Positions 1 through 7,747 of a DNA stretch of 40,706 nucleotides are shown piece by piece (within the stretch, counting starts at the first letter, position 1; each line of letters starts with the position of its first letter). Position numbers and translations under genes: made by a program. The notes beneath the pieces were generated by a model. The model made no database searches and was not told the origin of the DNA. It saw only the letters and a program-made list of their open reading frames with translations. The stretch comes from JBBRYW01 sp038253945 (lineage in GTDB: Bacteria; Actinomycetota; Thermoleophilia; Gaiellales; Gaiellaceae): contig JBBSGR010000020.1 in NCBI GenBank assembly GCA_038253945.1, forward strand, positions 1-40,706, written 5' to 3'.

Positions 1-71
1 ACGACCGCCAAGACGTGTTCGTCCAGGTGCGTGTCGACGCCGACGACGTAGTCCAGCTCATCTGCAAGCAT
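1..71 (-). CDS. IS110-family transposase, N-terminal fragment cut by the window edge
   Basis: Read on the minus strand from an ATG at 71, the first 23 codons give a protein opening MLADELDYVVGVDTHLDEHV. The VVGVDTH segment followed by a conserved H matches the first catalytic Asp region of the RuvC-like (DEDD) domain that starts IS110-family transposases. A GGAGG ribosome site lies 9 bases upstream (81-85). The rest of the gene runs off the window, so the catalytic domain, the C-terminal Tnp20 domain and any truncation cannot be judged. In the IS110 branch of this family the non-coding left end upstream of the transposase encodes the bridge RNA; that region would be the sequence to the right of position 71. 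Confidence 0.6.
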   Translation of the reverse strand, partial: MLADELDYVVGVDTHLDEHVLAV

Positions 72-422
72 CCGACTGATCCTCCGACCTCGCTCGTAGG
101 GTCCGGTGGTGCCGGTCTGAGCACAGGGAAACCGCGGCGGCGCCGCCGCACACGCGCGGACAGATCATTCCCAAGGCACACACGAAGCGGCCAGTCACCT
201 GACGAGTCACCCGCGGCACGGCGCAACCAGGCTGGCAACCGTCCCAGACAGACCCACCCCGCGAGTCTTACCGTCACCTGAGCGCGTCGCAGCGCTTGGC
301 AACAGTTGCGCACACGGCGTGCCTCACCGGTGCACCCACGGCGGCAGTTAAAAGGCTATTTGCAGTCGTGGTCGAGACCAGGCGGGCTTCGACCAGAAAA
401 CCTGTCGCCGCCGGCTAGCTCG
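72..422. other. Non-coding stretch, candidate IS110 left end
   Basis: No convincing gene. It holds the ribosome site of the transposase (81-85), a perfect 16-bp GC palindrome at 134-149 (GCGGCGGC/GCCGCCGC), a short direct repeat AGTCAC-N6-AGTCAC near 192-208 and an AT-richer patch near 347-361. If the neighbour is an IS110-type element, part of this stretch would be its left end and could encode a guide (bridge) RNA. The outer boundary is not visible because these elements lack long inverted repeats. Confidence 0.35.
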
Positions 423-614
423 CTACACCGGCTCTACGGCTACCTGCTCCTCGGCTCGCTCGTACGGCACGAAGAGCCTGCAGTGTGGGCACTTGAACCC
501 GCTGTAGCGGGCCGCAGAGCCGCCGATCAGCGCAGCCTCGAAAGGCTTCGAGCAATGGGGGCAGACGACCGCGTACAGGGCATCGGTGATCGGCAAGTCA
601 GTCAACTGCCGCAC
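423..614 (-). CDS. Small double-CxxC zinc-ribbon protein
   Basis: A 63-residue product from a GTG at 614; a TTG at 605 is an alternative. It has two CPHC motifs about 25 residues apart (VVCPHCSKPFEA and FKCPHCRLFVPYE), the arrangement of a zinc ribbon binding one metal ion with four Cys. The surrounding reading frame is open much further upstream, but that part is the antisense shadow of the L,D-transpeptidase gene. It follows that gene after about 56 bases on the same strand, so it may be the last cistron of the envelope operon. No clear ribosome site is seen. Function unknown; nucleic acid or protein binding is possible. Confidence 0.5.
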   Translation of the reverse strand: MRQLTDLPITDALYAVVCPHCSKPFEAALIGGSAARYSGFKCPHCRLFVPYERAEEQVAVEPV

Positions 615-670
615 CGTACCAAAAGGCTCTGCGACAGCTCCGCCTGCGCTGGAAGACTCCTCGTGGCCGG

Positions 671-1711
671 CTACGCGGAGACAACGAAGACCGGCGTCCC
701 GACGCTCACGTGGTCGAAGAGCCAGGTCGCATCGGAGATCAGCATCCGGATGCAGCCGTGCGAGGCCGAGTAGCCGATCGATGCGGAGTCCGGTGTTCCG
801 TGAATTCCGACGCCTGCCGCAGACAGGCCCATCCAGCGGGTGCCGAGCGGGTTTCCCGGGCCGGGGGGCACCGGCTTCAAGCCCTTTGCCCACTCGGAGG
901 TTTGCGGCGGGTACCACCAGGGGTCCTGCTGCATCGAGACGATGCTCCACTCGCCGAGTGGCGTGGGGTATTCGGCCCGCCCCGTCGCGACGCGGAAGCT
1001 CTGAACGAGCTGCATCCCGTTGTAGAGGTTCAGCTCGTTCGAGCTCCGCTTGATCACGATGATCGAGCCGAAGTCGCCCGCGGTGACGGCAGGCTGAATG
1101 GTCTTCAGCTTCAACGGGACGACCGGGCGCCTGCCCGAGCGGAGGACACTCACGATCCCTTGCGCCATCGCTTCGGTGTCCACCCTCCGACCCGGACGCG
1201 ACTCGCTGATGGCGGGCTGCAGGTCCGCGGACAGGCCGACGAGCTTCGAGCTCTCGGCCGGATACGAGTACTTGTGGTCGAGCCCGGCGACGTACTTTCG
1301 CAGCCGCACTTTCCAGATCCCGACCTCGAGCGGCAACCTCCTGCCCGGACGCGCGCGAAGGGCGCGGGAGACTGCTGCGCCGACGTCCGCGCTCGCCCCG
1401 AGCTCGCTCGGGCGCGCGCTCCATGTCTCTGTGCCGAGGCGGAAGCGAAGCGGCCGCACGAACGCCGCCTTGACGTGTCGTCTCGCCTGCTCCGAGGTCA
1501 TCCCGCCGACCTTCGTGCCGAGGACGTTCACGCCGCGCGCGACCAGAGGCATCGGCGGCCCGGCCGCCGGGGCTGCCGCACCGAAGGCGAGCGAGAGCAG
1601 CGCAAGGGCGAGCGGGAACCGGGTCAAGCGCGCGAGAGTTCGACCCCTCGTGCGGCGGCGAGCGCGCTCCTGGCGACTTCGCAGCGGGATGATGGGGGAC
1701 GCCGTCTGCAC
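671..1711 (-). CDS. Secreted L,D-transpeptidase (YkuD fold)
   Basis: The C-terminal ~120 residues carry the YkuD catalytic signature: HGTPD followed by SASHGCIRM, with the nucleophile Cys after HG. This family makes 3-3 peptidoglycan cross-links or attaches proteins to the wall, outside the membrane. The N-terminal half resembles a putative peptidoglycan-binding module (RGVNVLGTKVGGMTSEQARR). A hydrophobic stretch (FPLALALLSLAFGAAAPA) looks like a signal peptide or anchor. The start is uncertain: a GTG at 1711 lies 5 bases after the stop of the upstream gene, but a TTG at 1627 would put the signal peptide at the very N-terminus. It is third in a same-strand run after CapA-like and glycoside hydrolase genes, consistent with a wall-modifying job. 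Confidence 0.85.
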   Translation of the reverse strand: MQTASPIIPLRSRQERARRRTRGRTLARLTRFPLALALLSLAFGAAAPAAGPPMPLVARGVNVLGTKVGGMTSEQARRHVKAAFVRPLRFRLGTETWSARPSELGASADVGAAVSRALRARPGRRLPLEVGIWKVRLRKYVAGLDHKYSYPAESSKLVGLSADLQPAISESRPGRRVDTEAMAQGIVSVLRSGRRPVVPLKLKTIQPAVTAGDFGSIIVIKRSSNELNLYNGMQLVQSFRVATGRAEYPTPLGEWSIVSMQQDPWWYPPQTSEWAKGLKPVPPGPGNPLGTRWMGLSAAGVGIHGTPDSASIGYSASHGCIRMLISDATWLFDHVSVGTPVFVVSA

Positions 1712-1715
1712 AGCT

Positions 1716-3815
1716 CTAGCCGAACGGCTTGACGGGCCGGTCGGGGACGTACAGTAGCCCGAAGGGCAGGCTCGTTCCACCGGCTGCCCGTGCGCGGAGG
1801 TAAGCGCCGAGGAAAGGCGTGGTCTGCCTGAACGTGAGGATCTTGCTCGCCGCCGTGTAGTGCTGCTTCACCTGAGCCTCCGTCAGGGCGTTGTCGTACA
1901 CGGCGACCTCGTCCAGCGAGCCGACGAACCTGTTGCCGAGCGAAGCGTCGTAGCCGAGGCTCGCCGGAGCGCCTCCCTCGATCCTCTTCCAGCTCGCGCT
2001 CGCTTCGAGTGCGCCGTCGACGTAGAGGCGGCCGGTCCCGTCGCCGTAGGTATAGACAACGTGGTGCCAGCGGTCGTCGTTCACCGCCTTCGTACTGACG
2101 AGAGCGGCTGAGTCGAACACGAGGAGCTTGCCGTCGGCATTGGTGCCGATGTAGATGAAGTGGCTGACGGCGTTGCGGTCACTGAACGCCACGGCGTTCG
2201 TTGCCCGAGTCTTGAGCCAGAGCTCGACCGTACGCAGGTATCCCATGGCGCCTAGCGAGACTCGGCTCTCCCCGGCGTTCAGCGTCAGACTGCCGTTCGC
2301 GTCCGCGACGAGAGCGCCGTGGCCACCGAGCCCGACTGTCCCGGCGTACGTGCCGTTCGACGCGCCGGTCTCGTCCTTCGCGCCCTGGCCGGCGGCATCG
2401 CCGAGCCGCCAGTACGACCTGGGACCGTCACACGCGACGAGCTTGCTGTAGCGCCGGCGGTAGGACTGCGTGATCGCGAACGAGCCGCTATGCGCCTTCA
2501 GCTTCAGCTGCTTCGTGAAGATGCCGTCTCGGTCGGTGCGGAGCGAGCCCACGCCTTTCCACTTCTTGCCCTGAAGCTGCTCGACGGTGACGCGGCCGGG
2601 TACCCCCCCGGGCGTTCGACCCCAGACGAGCGCCCGAGCCGACCGCTTCAGTGCGACAAACGGGAACCGGAAGGCCGTCAGGCTCAGCTTCGGCTCGTCG
2701 CAGGTCAGGCTGCGGCCGCCGCGGAAGTAGAGACCGGCCTGGGTCGGGTCGTCGGGAAACGGCGCATCACGCAGCTGCAACCAGGTGACGAGGTCGAGGC
2801 CCGCGCTCCACATGCGGTAGAGGGCCTCGGCGGTCCAGCGCGCGTGGAGGGCCATCGGCAGCGCCTCGGGATCGGGCGGGTTCGTGTCCCAGCTGAACTC
2901 CGTGGCCCACATACGAAGCTTTCCCGACGAGGTGATGTGACCCACTCTCGCTCCGGCAGCGAGCAGCGCTCGCATCTTGGGCAAGTCCCCGATCGAGACG
3001 TCGTCCGGCGAGGAGGCGTGGTGGGTGGGTCCTCCCCGCGTATACGGATGCACCGCCCAGACATCGAACGCCACGCGCTCGGCGCAGGTCGGCGTCGGCG
3101 GTGCTCCGTCGGAGAGACAGAGGAACGCCCGCATGAAGCGAAGAGGGGCGATGGCGGCACGGTCCGCCGCCTGCGCCACGGTCGTCCCGAACGGCGAGAG
3201 CCCGCCGACGATGACGACGTTGTCCGCGTGAACGCCCTTGACCGCCGCCGCTCCTTCGTTCACGAGCCGCCGGTACGTCGCGGGCGACACAGGCTGCTCT
3301 CCGTCGAGCTGTGGGCTTAGGAAGAGGTTCACGTTCGCCTCGTTCCAGATTTGCCAGAAACGCACGCGCGGCAGACCGCGGAAACTTCCGCTGTACCGCG
3401 TCGCAGCTGCCCGAAGGAATTGCCCGAACTTGACCGGGTCAGGATGCGGCAGGTATCCACCTCCCGCCCAGAGCGGCGGGTAGTTGACCGTGACGAGCGG
3501 CTGGATCCTCTGGGCGAGGAGGCGACGTATCTTGAGATCGAAGGCGTCCCAGTGGTAGGCGGGGTCCGCTGGATCCTCTGGCCGGAACCCGGTAGCGGGA
3601 CTGGCGGGTGCGACTTCGTACCACCGGAGCACGATGCGGTAGACTCTCGCGCCCGCGGCGCGTGCGCGCTTGATGGCGAGATCCGCCTCCGGCCCGTCCA
3701 GCTCGCCGTGATCGGCGAGCGCTGTCATGAGCGGCCGGCTCGTCGCCGCACTCGCCGGCGCGGCGGCGGCGAGGGCGAGCACGGCGGCGCATGCGCCAAG
3801 CGCGAGCGTGCCCAA
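1716..3815 (-). CDS. Secreted glycoside hydrolase with C-terminal LamG-like domain
   Basis: A 699-residue product from a TTG with GAAAGAAG upstream. Residues 1-24 form a signal peptide ending ASA. Residues about 30-380 look like a clan A (beta/alpha)8 hydrolase of the GH5/GH39 type: RIVLRW, the acid/base motif WNEAN at 157-161 (Glu159) and a likely nucleophile in WATEF (Glu306). A linker with a FIVAR-free beta region follows, then a concanavalin/LamG-like domain at about 450-650 (SYWRLGD, WHHVVYTYGDGTGRLYVDG, SLDEVAVYDNALT), which usually binds carbohydrate. A ~45-residue tail follows. The substrate cannot be read from the sequence. It sits 48 bases after the CapA-like gene and 4 bases before the L,D-transpeptidase gene. 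Confidence 0.8.
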   Translation of the reverse strand: MGTLALGACAAVLALAAAAPASAATSRPLMTALADHGELDGPEADLAIKRARAAGARVYRIVLRWYEVAPASPATGFRPEDPADPAYHWDAFDLKIRRLLAQRIQPLVTVNYPPLWAGGGYLPHPDPVKFGQFLRAAATRYSGSFRGLPRVRFWQIWNEANVNLFLSPQLDGEQPVSPATYRRLVNEGAAAVKGVHADNVVIVGGLSPFGTTVAQAADRAAIAPLRFMRAFLCLSDGAPPTPTCAERVAFDVWAVHPYTRGGPTHHASSPDDVSIGDLPKMRALLAAGARVGHITSSGKLRMWATEFSWDTNPPDPEALPMALHARWTAEALYRMWSAGLDLVTWLQLRDAPFPDDPTQAGLYFRGGRSLTCDEPKLSLTAFRFPFVALKRSARALVWGRTPGGVPGRVTVEQLQGKKWKGVGSLRTDRDGIFTKQLKLKAHSGSFAITQSYRRRYSKLVACDGPRSYWRLGDAAGQGAKDETGASNGTYAGTVGLGGHGALVADANGSLTLNAGESRVSLGAMGYLRTVELWLKTRATNAVAFSDRNAVSHFIYIGTNADGKLLVFDSAALVSTKAVNDDRWHHVVYTYGDGTGRLYVDGALEASASWKRIEGGAPASLGYDASLGNRFVGSLDEVAVYDNALTEAQVKQHYTAASKILTFRQTTPFLGAYLRARAAGGTSLPFGLLYVPDRPVKPFG

Positions 3816-3863
3816 GACAAAGCTTCTTTCAGTCAGCTGCGACCCCCAGGAAGAGAAGTCAGG

Positions 3864-5096
3864 TTAGCGGGAGGGGCGGCGATCTCTTGTTTGCGGTCTG
3901 TAACGATCGACGGGGCCTCGCCCATTCCTCAGCGACCCGTTTGGAGGCACGCGGCTCGGAGCCAGCTCCGGTCGGATGCGGCCTCTGGTGTCCGGGCCGG
4001 CAGCGCGCGCGCCGAAGTCGTCGGCCGACAGCCTTCGCGTCAGCGTCCATGCCGCGTGCGAAGGATCGAGGGAAGGCGAGCCGGTCGCGTCGAGACGGAT
4101 CGACGTCAGCGAGCCGCGAACGAGCCCTCCGTCCTTTCGGAGCGTGACCCGGAGGACCGCGCTCACTCCCAGGTCGCCCTCCGTCGAGAGCGTGTGGTAC
4201 CCGGCGAAGTTTCCGAGGCTGTAGGCGATCAGACGGCCGTGATACCACTCGAGCCCCCTGAGCACATGAGGTCCGTGGCCGACGACGAGATCCGCGCCGG
4301 CGTCAACGGCCGCATGCGCAAACTTCATCACGTCGCCGCGCTGCTCCCCGAGGTACGCCTCGGCGCCGGGGCGAACATGCTCGTAGCCGGTCCCCTCGGC
4401 CCCGGCGTGCATCGTCGCCAACACCAAATCGGCTCTCCTGGCAGCGGCCCGGATCAGCCTGGTAGCACGGGGAATGTCGAGTAGGCTCGCGGCCCACGGG
4501 TAGGGAGCGAAGCCGACTACGGCTACACGGAGGCCGTGGCGGCGGAGCAACGCGACCTGGCCCGGTTTGCCCGTATACCTGAGGCCGGCAACTGTCAAAG
4601 CCGAGGTCGTGCTCGCCTGTCCAGCCGCCCCGTAGTCGTTCGCATGGTTGTTCGCGAGGTTCAACAGGTCGAAGCCCGTCCACTCCAGCGCCCGCGCGTC
4701 TGACGCCGGCGCCTCGAACGCGAAGCAGTTGGAGCTCCCAGGCGCGCATTTGCTCCCTGCGACCGACCCGAGCGTCGTCTCGAGGTTCCCGAGCGTGAGA
4801 TCGCTCCGCAGCGCAGGCCCGACCGCATTCAGCACTTCGGCCGCGCCCCCAGGGGGGAAAGCGCCCTCCCGGCCGAACGTGAGGTCACCGGTCGCCGCGA
4901 TCGTGATCCTGAGCCGGCGGCGCCGGTGTCTCCGCACTCTGAGCGGCTCTGCCGGCGCCGCGTGATGTGGCCTCGAGTGGACGCCGGTCGAGTGGCGTGC
5001 GACGGGCGCCGCTGCGCTCCTGACACCGATGATTGCGCCGAGGCCGAGGCCTACGAGTCCCAGAAACGCTCCGGCAGTGATGGGACCTCGATGCAC
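3864..5096 (-). CDS. CapA-family (poly-gamma-glutamate synthesis type) protein
   Basis: A 410-residue product from a GTG. It has a short N-terminal hydrophobic segment (AGAFLGLVGLGLGAIIGV) that would anchor it to the membrane and a basic linker. The PGA_cap fold (calcineurin-like metallophosphoesterase) then spans about residues 64-330: TGDLTFGRE, GNLETTLG, NLANNHANDYG, GHGPHVLRG and YSLGNF are the conserved metal-site and core motifs in the usual order. Family members include CapA/PgsA of capsule poly-glutamate export, but most actinobacterial members are uncharacterised and no capB/capC is nearby, so the polymer role is not established. The C-terminal ~60 residues are Arg/Pro-rich and unlike the family. 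First gene of the apparent envelope operon. Confidence 0.85.
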   Translation of the reverse strand: MHRGPITAGAFLGLVGLGLGAIIGVRSAAAPVARHSTGVHSRPHHAAPAEPLRVRRHRRRRLRITIAATGDLTFGREGAFPPGGAAEVLNAVGPALRSDLTLGNLETTLGSVAGSKCAPGSSNCFAFEAPASDARALEWTGFDLLNLANNHANDYGAAGQASTTSALTVAGLRYTGKPGQVALLRRHGLRVAVVGFAPYPWAASLLDIPRATRLIRAAARRADLVLATMHAGAEGTGYEHVRPGAEAYLGEQRGDVMKFAHAAVDAGADLVVGHGPHVLRGLEWYHGRLIAYSLGNFAGYHTLSTEGDLGVSAVLRVTLRKDGGLVRGSLTSIRLDATGSPSLDPSHAAWTLTRRLSADDFGARAAGPDTRGRIRPELAPSRVPPNGSLRNGRGPVDRYRPQTRDRRPSR

Positions 5097-5136
5097 CGGG
5101 CATTGTTCGCCGCCCGACCACGCGGCCCCTGCCGGA

Positions 5137-5208
5137 TCAGCGCCTGAGCTCGATCGTGCGGCTGTGCCGGCGAAACCCGATCGACTCGTACAGCGGCTTC
5201 GGCACCGG
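5137..5208 (-). pseudogene. C-terminal remnant of the transposon-split GNAT gene
   Basis: The last 23 codons plus stop of an acetyltransferase, beginning PVPKPLYESIGFRR. YESIGF is the hallmark C-terminal motif of GNAT acetyltransferases. The remainder of the gene lies at 8128-8913. Joining GGC TAC at 8133-8128 to CCG GTG at 5208 restores one continuous frame reading ARGDPGYPVPKPLYESIG. The remnant is now translated as the tail of the P-loop kinase because the left end of the transposon has no stop codon here. Confidence 0.85.
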
Positions 5209-5742
5209 GTAGGAGGGATTGGCGAAATGAGCGCCGTTCAGCGAATCGAGGAACCGCGCCATGTCGCGACGGCTCTTGAGCCGGACGATCTTCTGGTCTG
5301 CGCCAGACCGCGCGAGCATCGCTTCTAGCTCGGTGCGACCCTTCGCGGGGTATCTCCAGATGAAGCGCAGTAGCTGGAAGAACTGCTTGTCGAACCGCTC
5401 TCGGCATCCTGGGGCGAAGTCGTCGGGCGCGTTCCGCCGCTGTTGAACGTTTCGCTTAATCGCGCCGAGGAGACCGCGCCACCTCGGGAGGTCAAGGACG
5501 ATGATGGTGTCGGCCCGTTCGAGGGCGGCGTTCATGGCAAAAGCGCCATCTAGCACCCACTCGTCGCGGCTGACAAGCGCCTCATACGTTGCGCGCCACT
5601 CTTCATCTGGTTTCGGCTTCCACCCGGAGTCGAAAAAGTGCGCGTCGAGATGGATGACCGGGAGCGACGTTCGCTGTCCGAGCGCCCGCGCGAGGGTTGA
5701 TTTGCCTGCGCCTGGAACGCCTACGATGGCGACGCGTTGCAT
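5137..5742 (-). CDS. P-loop kinase (topology-modulation/adenylate-kinase-like) fused to a GNAT tail
   Basis: From the ATG at 5742 the product is 201 residues. Residues 1-168 match the small P-loop NTPase family annotated as topology modulation or AAA/adenylate-kinase-like proteins: Walker A GVPGAGKST at 8-16, then LPVIHLDAHFF, WVLDGAF and IIVLDLPRWR. Such proteins bind ATP; the phosphate acceptor is unknown. The family normally ends near residue 170. Here GAHFANPS is encoded by the transposon end, and the following PVPKPLYESIGF region comes from the interrupted host acetyltransferase. The open frame extends to 5859, but the segment before residue 1 is unlike the family. No strong ribosome site is visible. 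It is cargo of the transposon. Confidence 0.75.
   Translation of the reverse strand: MQRVAIVGVPGAGKSTLARALGQRTSLPVIHLDAHFFDSGWKPKPDEEWRATYEALVSRDEWVLDGAFAMNAALERADTIIVLDLPRWRGLLGAIKRNVQQRRNAPDDFAPGCRERFDKQFFQLLRFIWRYPAKGRTELEAMLARSGADQKIVRLKSRRDMARFLDSLNGAHFANPSYPVPKPLYESIGFRRHSRTIELRR
5209..5212. repeat. Left copy of 4-bp target duplication GTAG
   Basis: GTAG abuts the left inverted repeat and is matched by GTAG at 8128-8131 next to the right one. Deleting the element and one copy restores the GNAT reading frame exactly. Confidence 0.85.
5213..5229 (+). repeat. Left terminal inverted repeat (17 bp)
   Basis: GAGGGATTGGCGAAATG, identical to the complement of 8111-8127. Read on the minus strand it encodes the HFANPS residues of the kinase gene. 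Confidence 0.9.
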
Positions 5743-5752
5743 GACGCGGTCA

Positions 5753-6025
5753 TCATGCCGCGTTTGAAGTGCCCGTCGCGCGTGCCCGTTCGAGCGCATG
5801 GGGCCGAGTCGCGTCGCAGATGGCGAAGGAAGCACCTGTTCCCTCTGCCCACGCTTCACGCTTCGCCGCCAGGTACTCAGCAGGACTGCGGGTGGTCAGG
5901 TCAAACCATTTCCGAATCTCGGCGTCACTCGCGGATCGCTCGATTGCGGGTAGATCGCGCTCGTCCATAGGACGGAGGATGATGACGCCGTCCGAGAGCG
6001 GCGGATCAGGCGGTACGAGATTCAC
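5753..6025 (-). pseudogene. N-terminal fragment of a RimJ-like GNAT acetyltransferase
   Basis: A 90-residue frame from a GTG at 6025. Residues 8-68 read like the start of a GNAT domain: LSDGVIILRPMDERDLPAIE, a helix, then GTGASFAICDA where strand beta2 is expected. After about residue 70 the similarity stops, and the acetyl-CoA binding motif (R/Q-x-x-G-x-G/A) and the C-terminal half are missing. It is therefore a broken gene inside the transposon. It is distinct from the split host GNAT gene, which retains its own N-terminus at 8913. Its truncated end lies just before the kinase start. Confidence 0.55.
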
Positions 6026-6050
6026 GTTGTCGAAACGCTACAGCGCGGCG

Positions 6051-7070
6051 TTAAGCAGCGACCGGCAAGCCGCGAGCGCTACTGACAGCCTGCGCGAGTC
6101 GCGCGAGCATGATCAGGTCAGCGTGGAGGCGGACGCGGTCGATTCCGCGCACGCGGAGGAATGCGAGGCCGTATTCGTGCTTCAAGCGGCCGAACTCGCG
6201 CTCGACCGATGTACGGCGGCGGTACAGATTGGCCCATTCGGGGGTGCCGCGCAGGATCGGTGTCGGCGGCTGTACGCGGCCCTTACGGAGCGGAATGACG
6301 GGTGCGATGCCGCGCGCGTGGCACTCGTCGTAGACACGGTTATTGTCATAGCCGCGATCCATAGCTACCGTCGCAGGGTCGTAGCCGCGAGCGCGGACCG
6401 CGTCCAGCAGCGGCGCGACGTACAGCGACTCATTCCGCCGTCCCGTCTCCACCTGCCACGCGAGCGGCAGGCCGGTGACGGCGCAAACAGCGACGTGGAT
6501 CTTGTAGCCATAGAAGCCGCCGCCCTTGCGGGTGGAGACGGCGCTACGGTGCCCCCAGGAGGCGTCAGGGTCGCTGTACGCCTGCCGCTCGGGGCCGAGG
6601 TTGTAGAGGAACCGCTGGCCGTTCGCCCACGCGGGCATGTCGGAGGCGTCGATAGCGACTTCCTCGCCCATGTCCGGGTACTGCTCGCGCAGGGCTGCGG
6701 CGAGCGCGTCGAGGCAAGCGGCGATCCGCTCGCGCTCCTTGCGGAGCTTGGTGGCGAAGCGGTAGCAGGCCCAATGCGAGGGTGTGCATCCGAGCGCGTC
6801 GGAGAGGCCGGGATGCTCGGCGATCAGGTCGGCCACGCGCGTCCACGTCGGCAGCGCGTACAGCGCCTTCACGATGCACGCGCCGAGCAGAGCACGACTC
6901 CCGTACCCACGGCGACCCACGAACCGGAGCGCGTCAAGCTCGGCGACCAGCGCGGCCACTTCGGGGGAGTCGAGAATCGCGGCGACTTCGGTAGCGACCG
7001 AGCGCCGTGGTACCTTGCTGACTGCCAAGCGAGCTACACCGCGTTTGGACACGGCCTCCGGAGGGTGCAA
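6051..7070 (-). CDS. IS5-like DDE transposase
   Basis: 339 residues if started at the TTG at 7070; a GTG at 7052 is an alternative. Residues about 45-110 form the N-terminal DUF772-like region (GYGSRALLGACIVKALYALP). The DDE nuclease core follows: VAIDASD (Asp141), the strand TVAMDRGYDNN (Asp238) and SVEREFGRLKHEYG (Glu290 or Glu292), with the YGYKIH strand typical of DDE_Tnp_1. The frame is intact with no visible lesion, so the enzyme may be active. It lies centrally in the transposon with kinase cargo on one side and the toxin cassette on the other. The assignment to the IS5/IS1182 group rests on motif order, not on a search. Confidence 0.85.
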   Translation of the reverse strand: MHPPEAVSKRGVARLAVSKVPRRSVATEVAAILDSPEVAALVAELDALRFVGRRGYGSRALLGACIVKALYALPTWTRVADLIAEHPGLSDALGCTPSHWACYRFATKLRKERERIAACLDALAAALREQYPDMGEEVAIDASDMPAWANGQRFLYNLGPERQAYSDPDASWGHRSAVSTRKGGGFYGYKIHVAVCAVTGLPLAWQVETGRRNESLYVAPLLDAVRARGYDPATVAMDRGYDNNRVYDECHARGIAPVIPLRKGRVQPPTPILRGTPEWANLYRRRTSVEREFGRLKHEYGLAFLRVRGIDRVRLHADLIMLARLAQAVSSARGLPVAA

Positions 7071-7197
7071 CCTCGCGGGGGCCTCTACTTTTTATCGGAT
7101 TTACAGGTAAATCTTAATCGGCCCGTCGGACAGCATCGCGTACCTTGACGGTCGTGCCTGCATGGACAAGGTGAGCCAACTACCGTTCTGACCTACG
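7071..7197 (+). promoter_or_regulatory. AT-rich divergent spacer with palindrome, probable promoter region
   Basis: This 127-base spacer separates the transposase from the DUF3467 gene. It contains the most AT-rich run of the region (about 7086-7117) and a perfect 7-bp inverted repeat GATTTAC-AG-GTAAATC at 7098-7113. A palindrome of this kind between divergent genes could be an operator for the antitoxin or transposase. Inference only. Confidence 0.4.
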
Positions 7198-7461
7198 ATG
7201 GCCGATAACCCACCCCAGCCGGTTTATGCAAACGTCGTCAACTTCACGATGGGCGCGTACGACCTCGTTATCGACTTTGGGTTCAAGACCCCCGAACATG
7301 CAGCCAAACAATCCCTCGACTACGAAATCGTTGCCCGCGTCGCCATGAGCCTCGCTCACGCCAAGTCGATGCTGCCGATCTTGGCGCGCCTGATCGCTCA
7401 GTACGAGGGCCAGGTTGGACCAATCACCGCTCCAGGTTATGAGGACTTTTCAAAGGAATGA
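7198..7461 (+). CDS. DUF3467 protein
   Basis: 87 residues from ATG. The sequence follows the DUF3467 pattern: YANVVNFTMGAYDLVIDFGF near the N-terminus, an ARVAMSLAHAKSMLPIL segment and the closing LIAQYEGQVG. The family is a small, widespread set of proteins of unknown function. It is the first of three plus-strand cargo genes (DUF3467, antitoxin, MazF), with a 31-base gap to the next. Its position with a toxin-antitoxin pair on a mobile element is the only functional hint. Base composition is less GC-rich than the surrounding chromosome. Confidence 0.8.
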   Translation: MADNPPQPVYANVVNFTMGAYDLVIDFGFKTPEHAAKQSLDYEIVARVAMSLAHAKSMLPILARLIAQYEGQVGPITAPGYEDFSKE

Positions 7462-7477
7462 AATCCCTGCAAAATGC

Positions 7478-7483
7478 TAGAAT
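7478..7483 (+). promoter_or_regulatory. Putative extended -10 element TGC-TAGAAT before the antitoxin
   Basis: TAGAAT preceded by TGC lies 9 bases before the GTG of the antitoxin gene, and GGAGG (7485-7489) lies between. If used, the transcript would begin near the start codon, giving a very short or no leader. No matching -35 is seen. Confidence 0.3.
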
Positions 7484-7492
7484 GGAGGCGCT

Positions 7493-7744
7493 GTGAGCGT
7501 AGTCTTCCGCGATAGGACGAATCCGGCTCAAGCCGAAGTCACGAGCCTTGATACGAACGACGACGCGAGCCGCGAGGCCGCCGCTCTCACCGCCGAGGCT
7601 GTGATTGAGCGCGTCAACGCGATCTTGGGCTACGACATCTTCGAGTCGTCGCTCATGGCTGAGGGCTACGTCGAACTTGGTTCGGAGATGCTGTCCATCT
7701 CCGAGAGCACGCTTGCTGCGCAGGCCGAAGTCTTGCCTGAGTAG
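7493..7744 (+). CDS. Probable antitoxin partner of MazF
   Basis: 83 residues from a GTG with GGAGG three bases upstream. The protein is acidic, lacks a recognisable DNA-binding motif by eye, and ends EGYVELGSEMLSISESTLAA. That pattern resembles the short acidic helical proteins found directly before PemK/MazF toxins in actinobacteria and cyanobacteria, whose C-terminus wraps the toxin. It stops 3 bases before the toxin start, the usual antitoxin-first order. The call rests on position, size, charge and this C-terminal resemblance; it is not a recognised MazE. Confidence 0.6.
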   Translation: MSVVFRDRTNPAQAEVTSLDTNDDASREAAALTAEAVIERVNAILGYDIFESSLMAEGYVELGSEMLSISESTLAAQAEVLPE

Positions 7745-7747
7745 GCC

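Noticed and set aside
134..149. 16-bp GC palindrome GCGGCGGC/GCCGCCGC as a terminator or operator
   Set aside because: No T-run and no gene ending nearby; such palindromes arise easily at this base composition. Kept only as part of the non-coding description.
670..1424. Long minus-strand frame covering the L,D-transpeptidase gene, joined to the zinc-ribbon frame
   Set aside because: It is an Arg/Gly/Pro-rich antisense or shifted shadow of a clear YkuD gene; only its last 63 codons carry a recognisable motif.
6021..7113. Separate terminal repeats around the transposase (AGATTCAC-type at 6019 and AGATTTAC-type at 7114), implying a nested IS
   Set aside because: Only about 13 of 19 bases align with a gap, and there is no flanking duplication. 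The 17-bp repeats at 5213 and 8111 are far stronger.
7098..7113. The GATTTAC-AG-GTAAATC palindrome as an attachment site
   Set aside because: No second copy and no integrase; an operator or promoter role is simpler.
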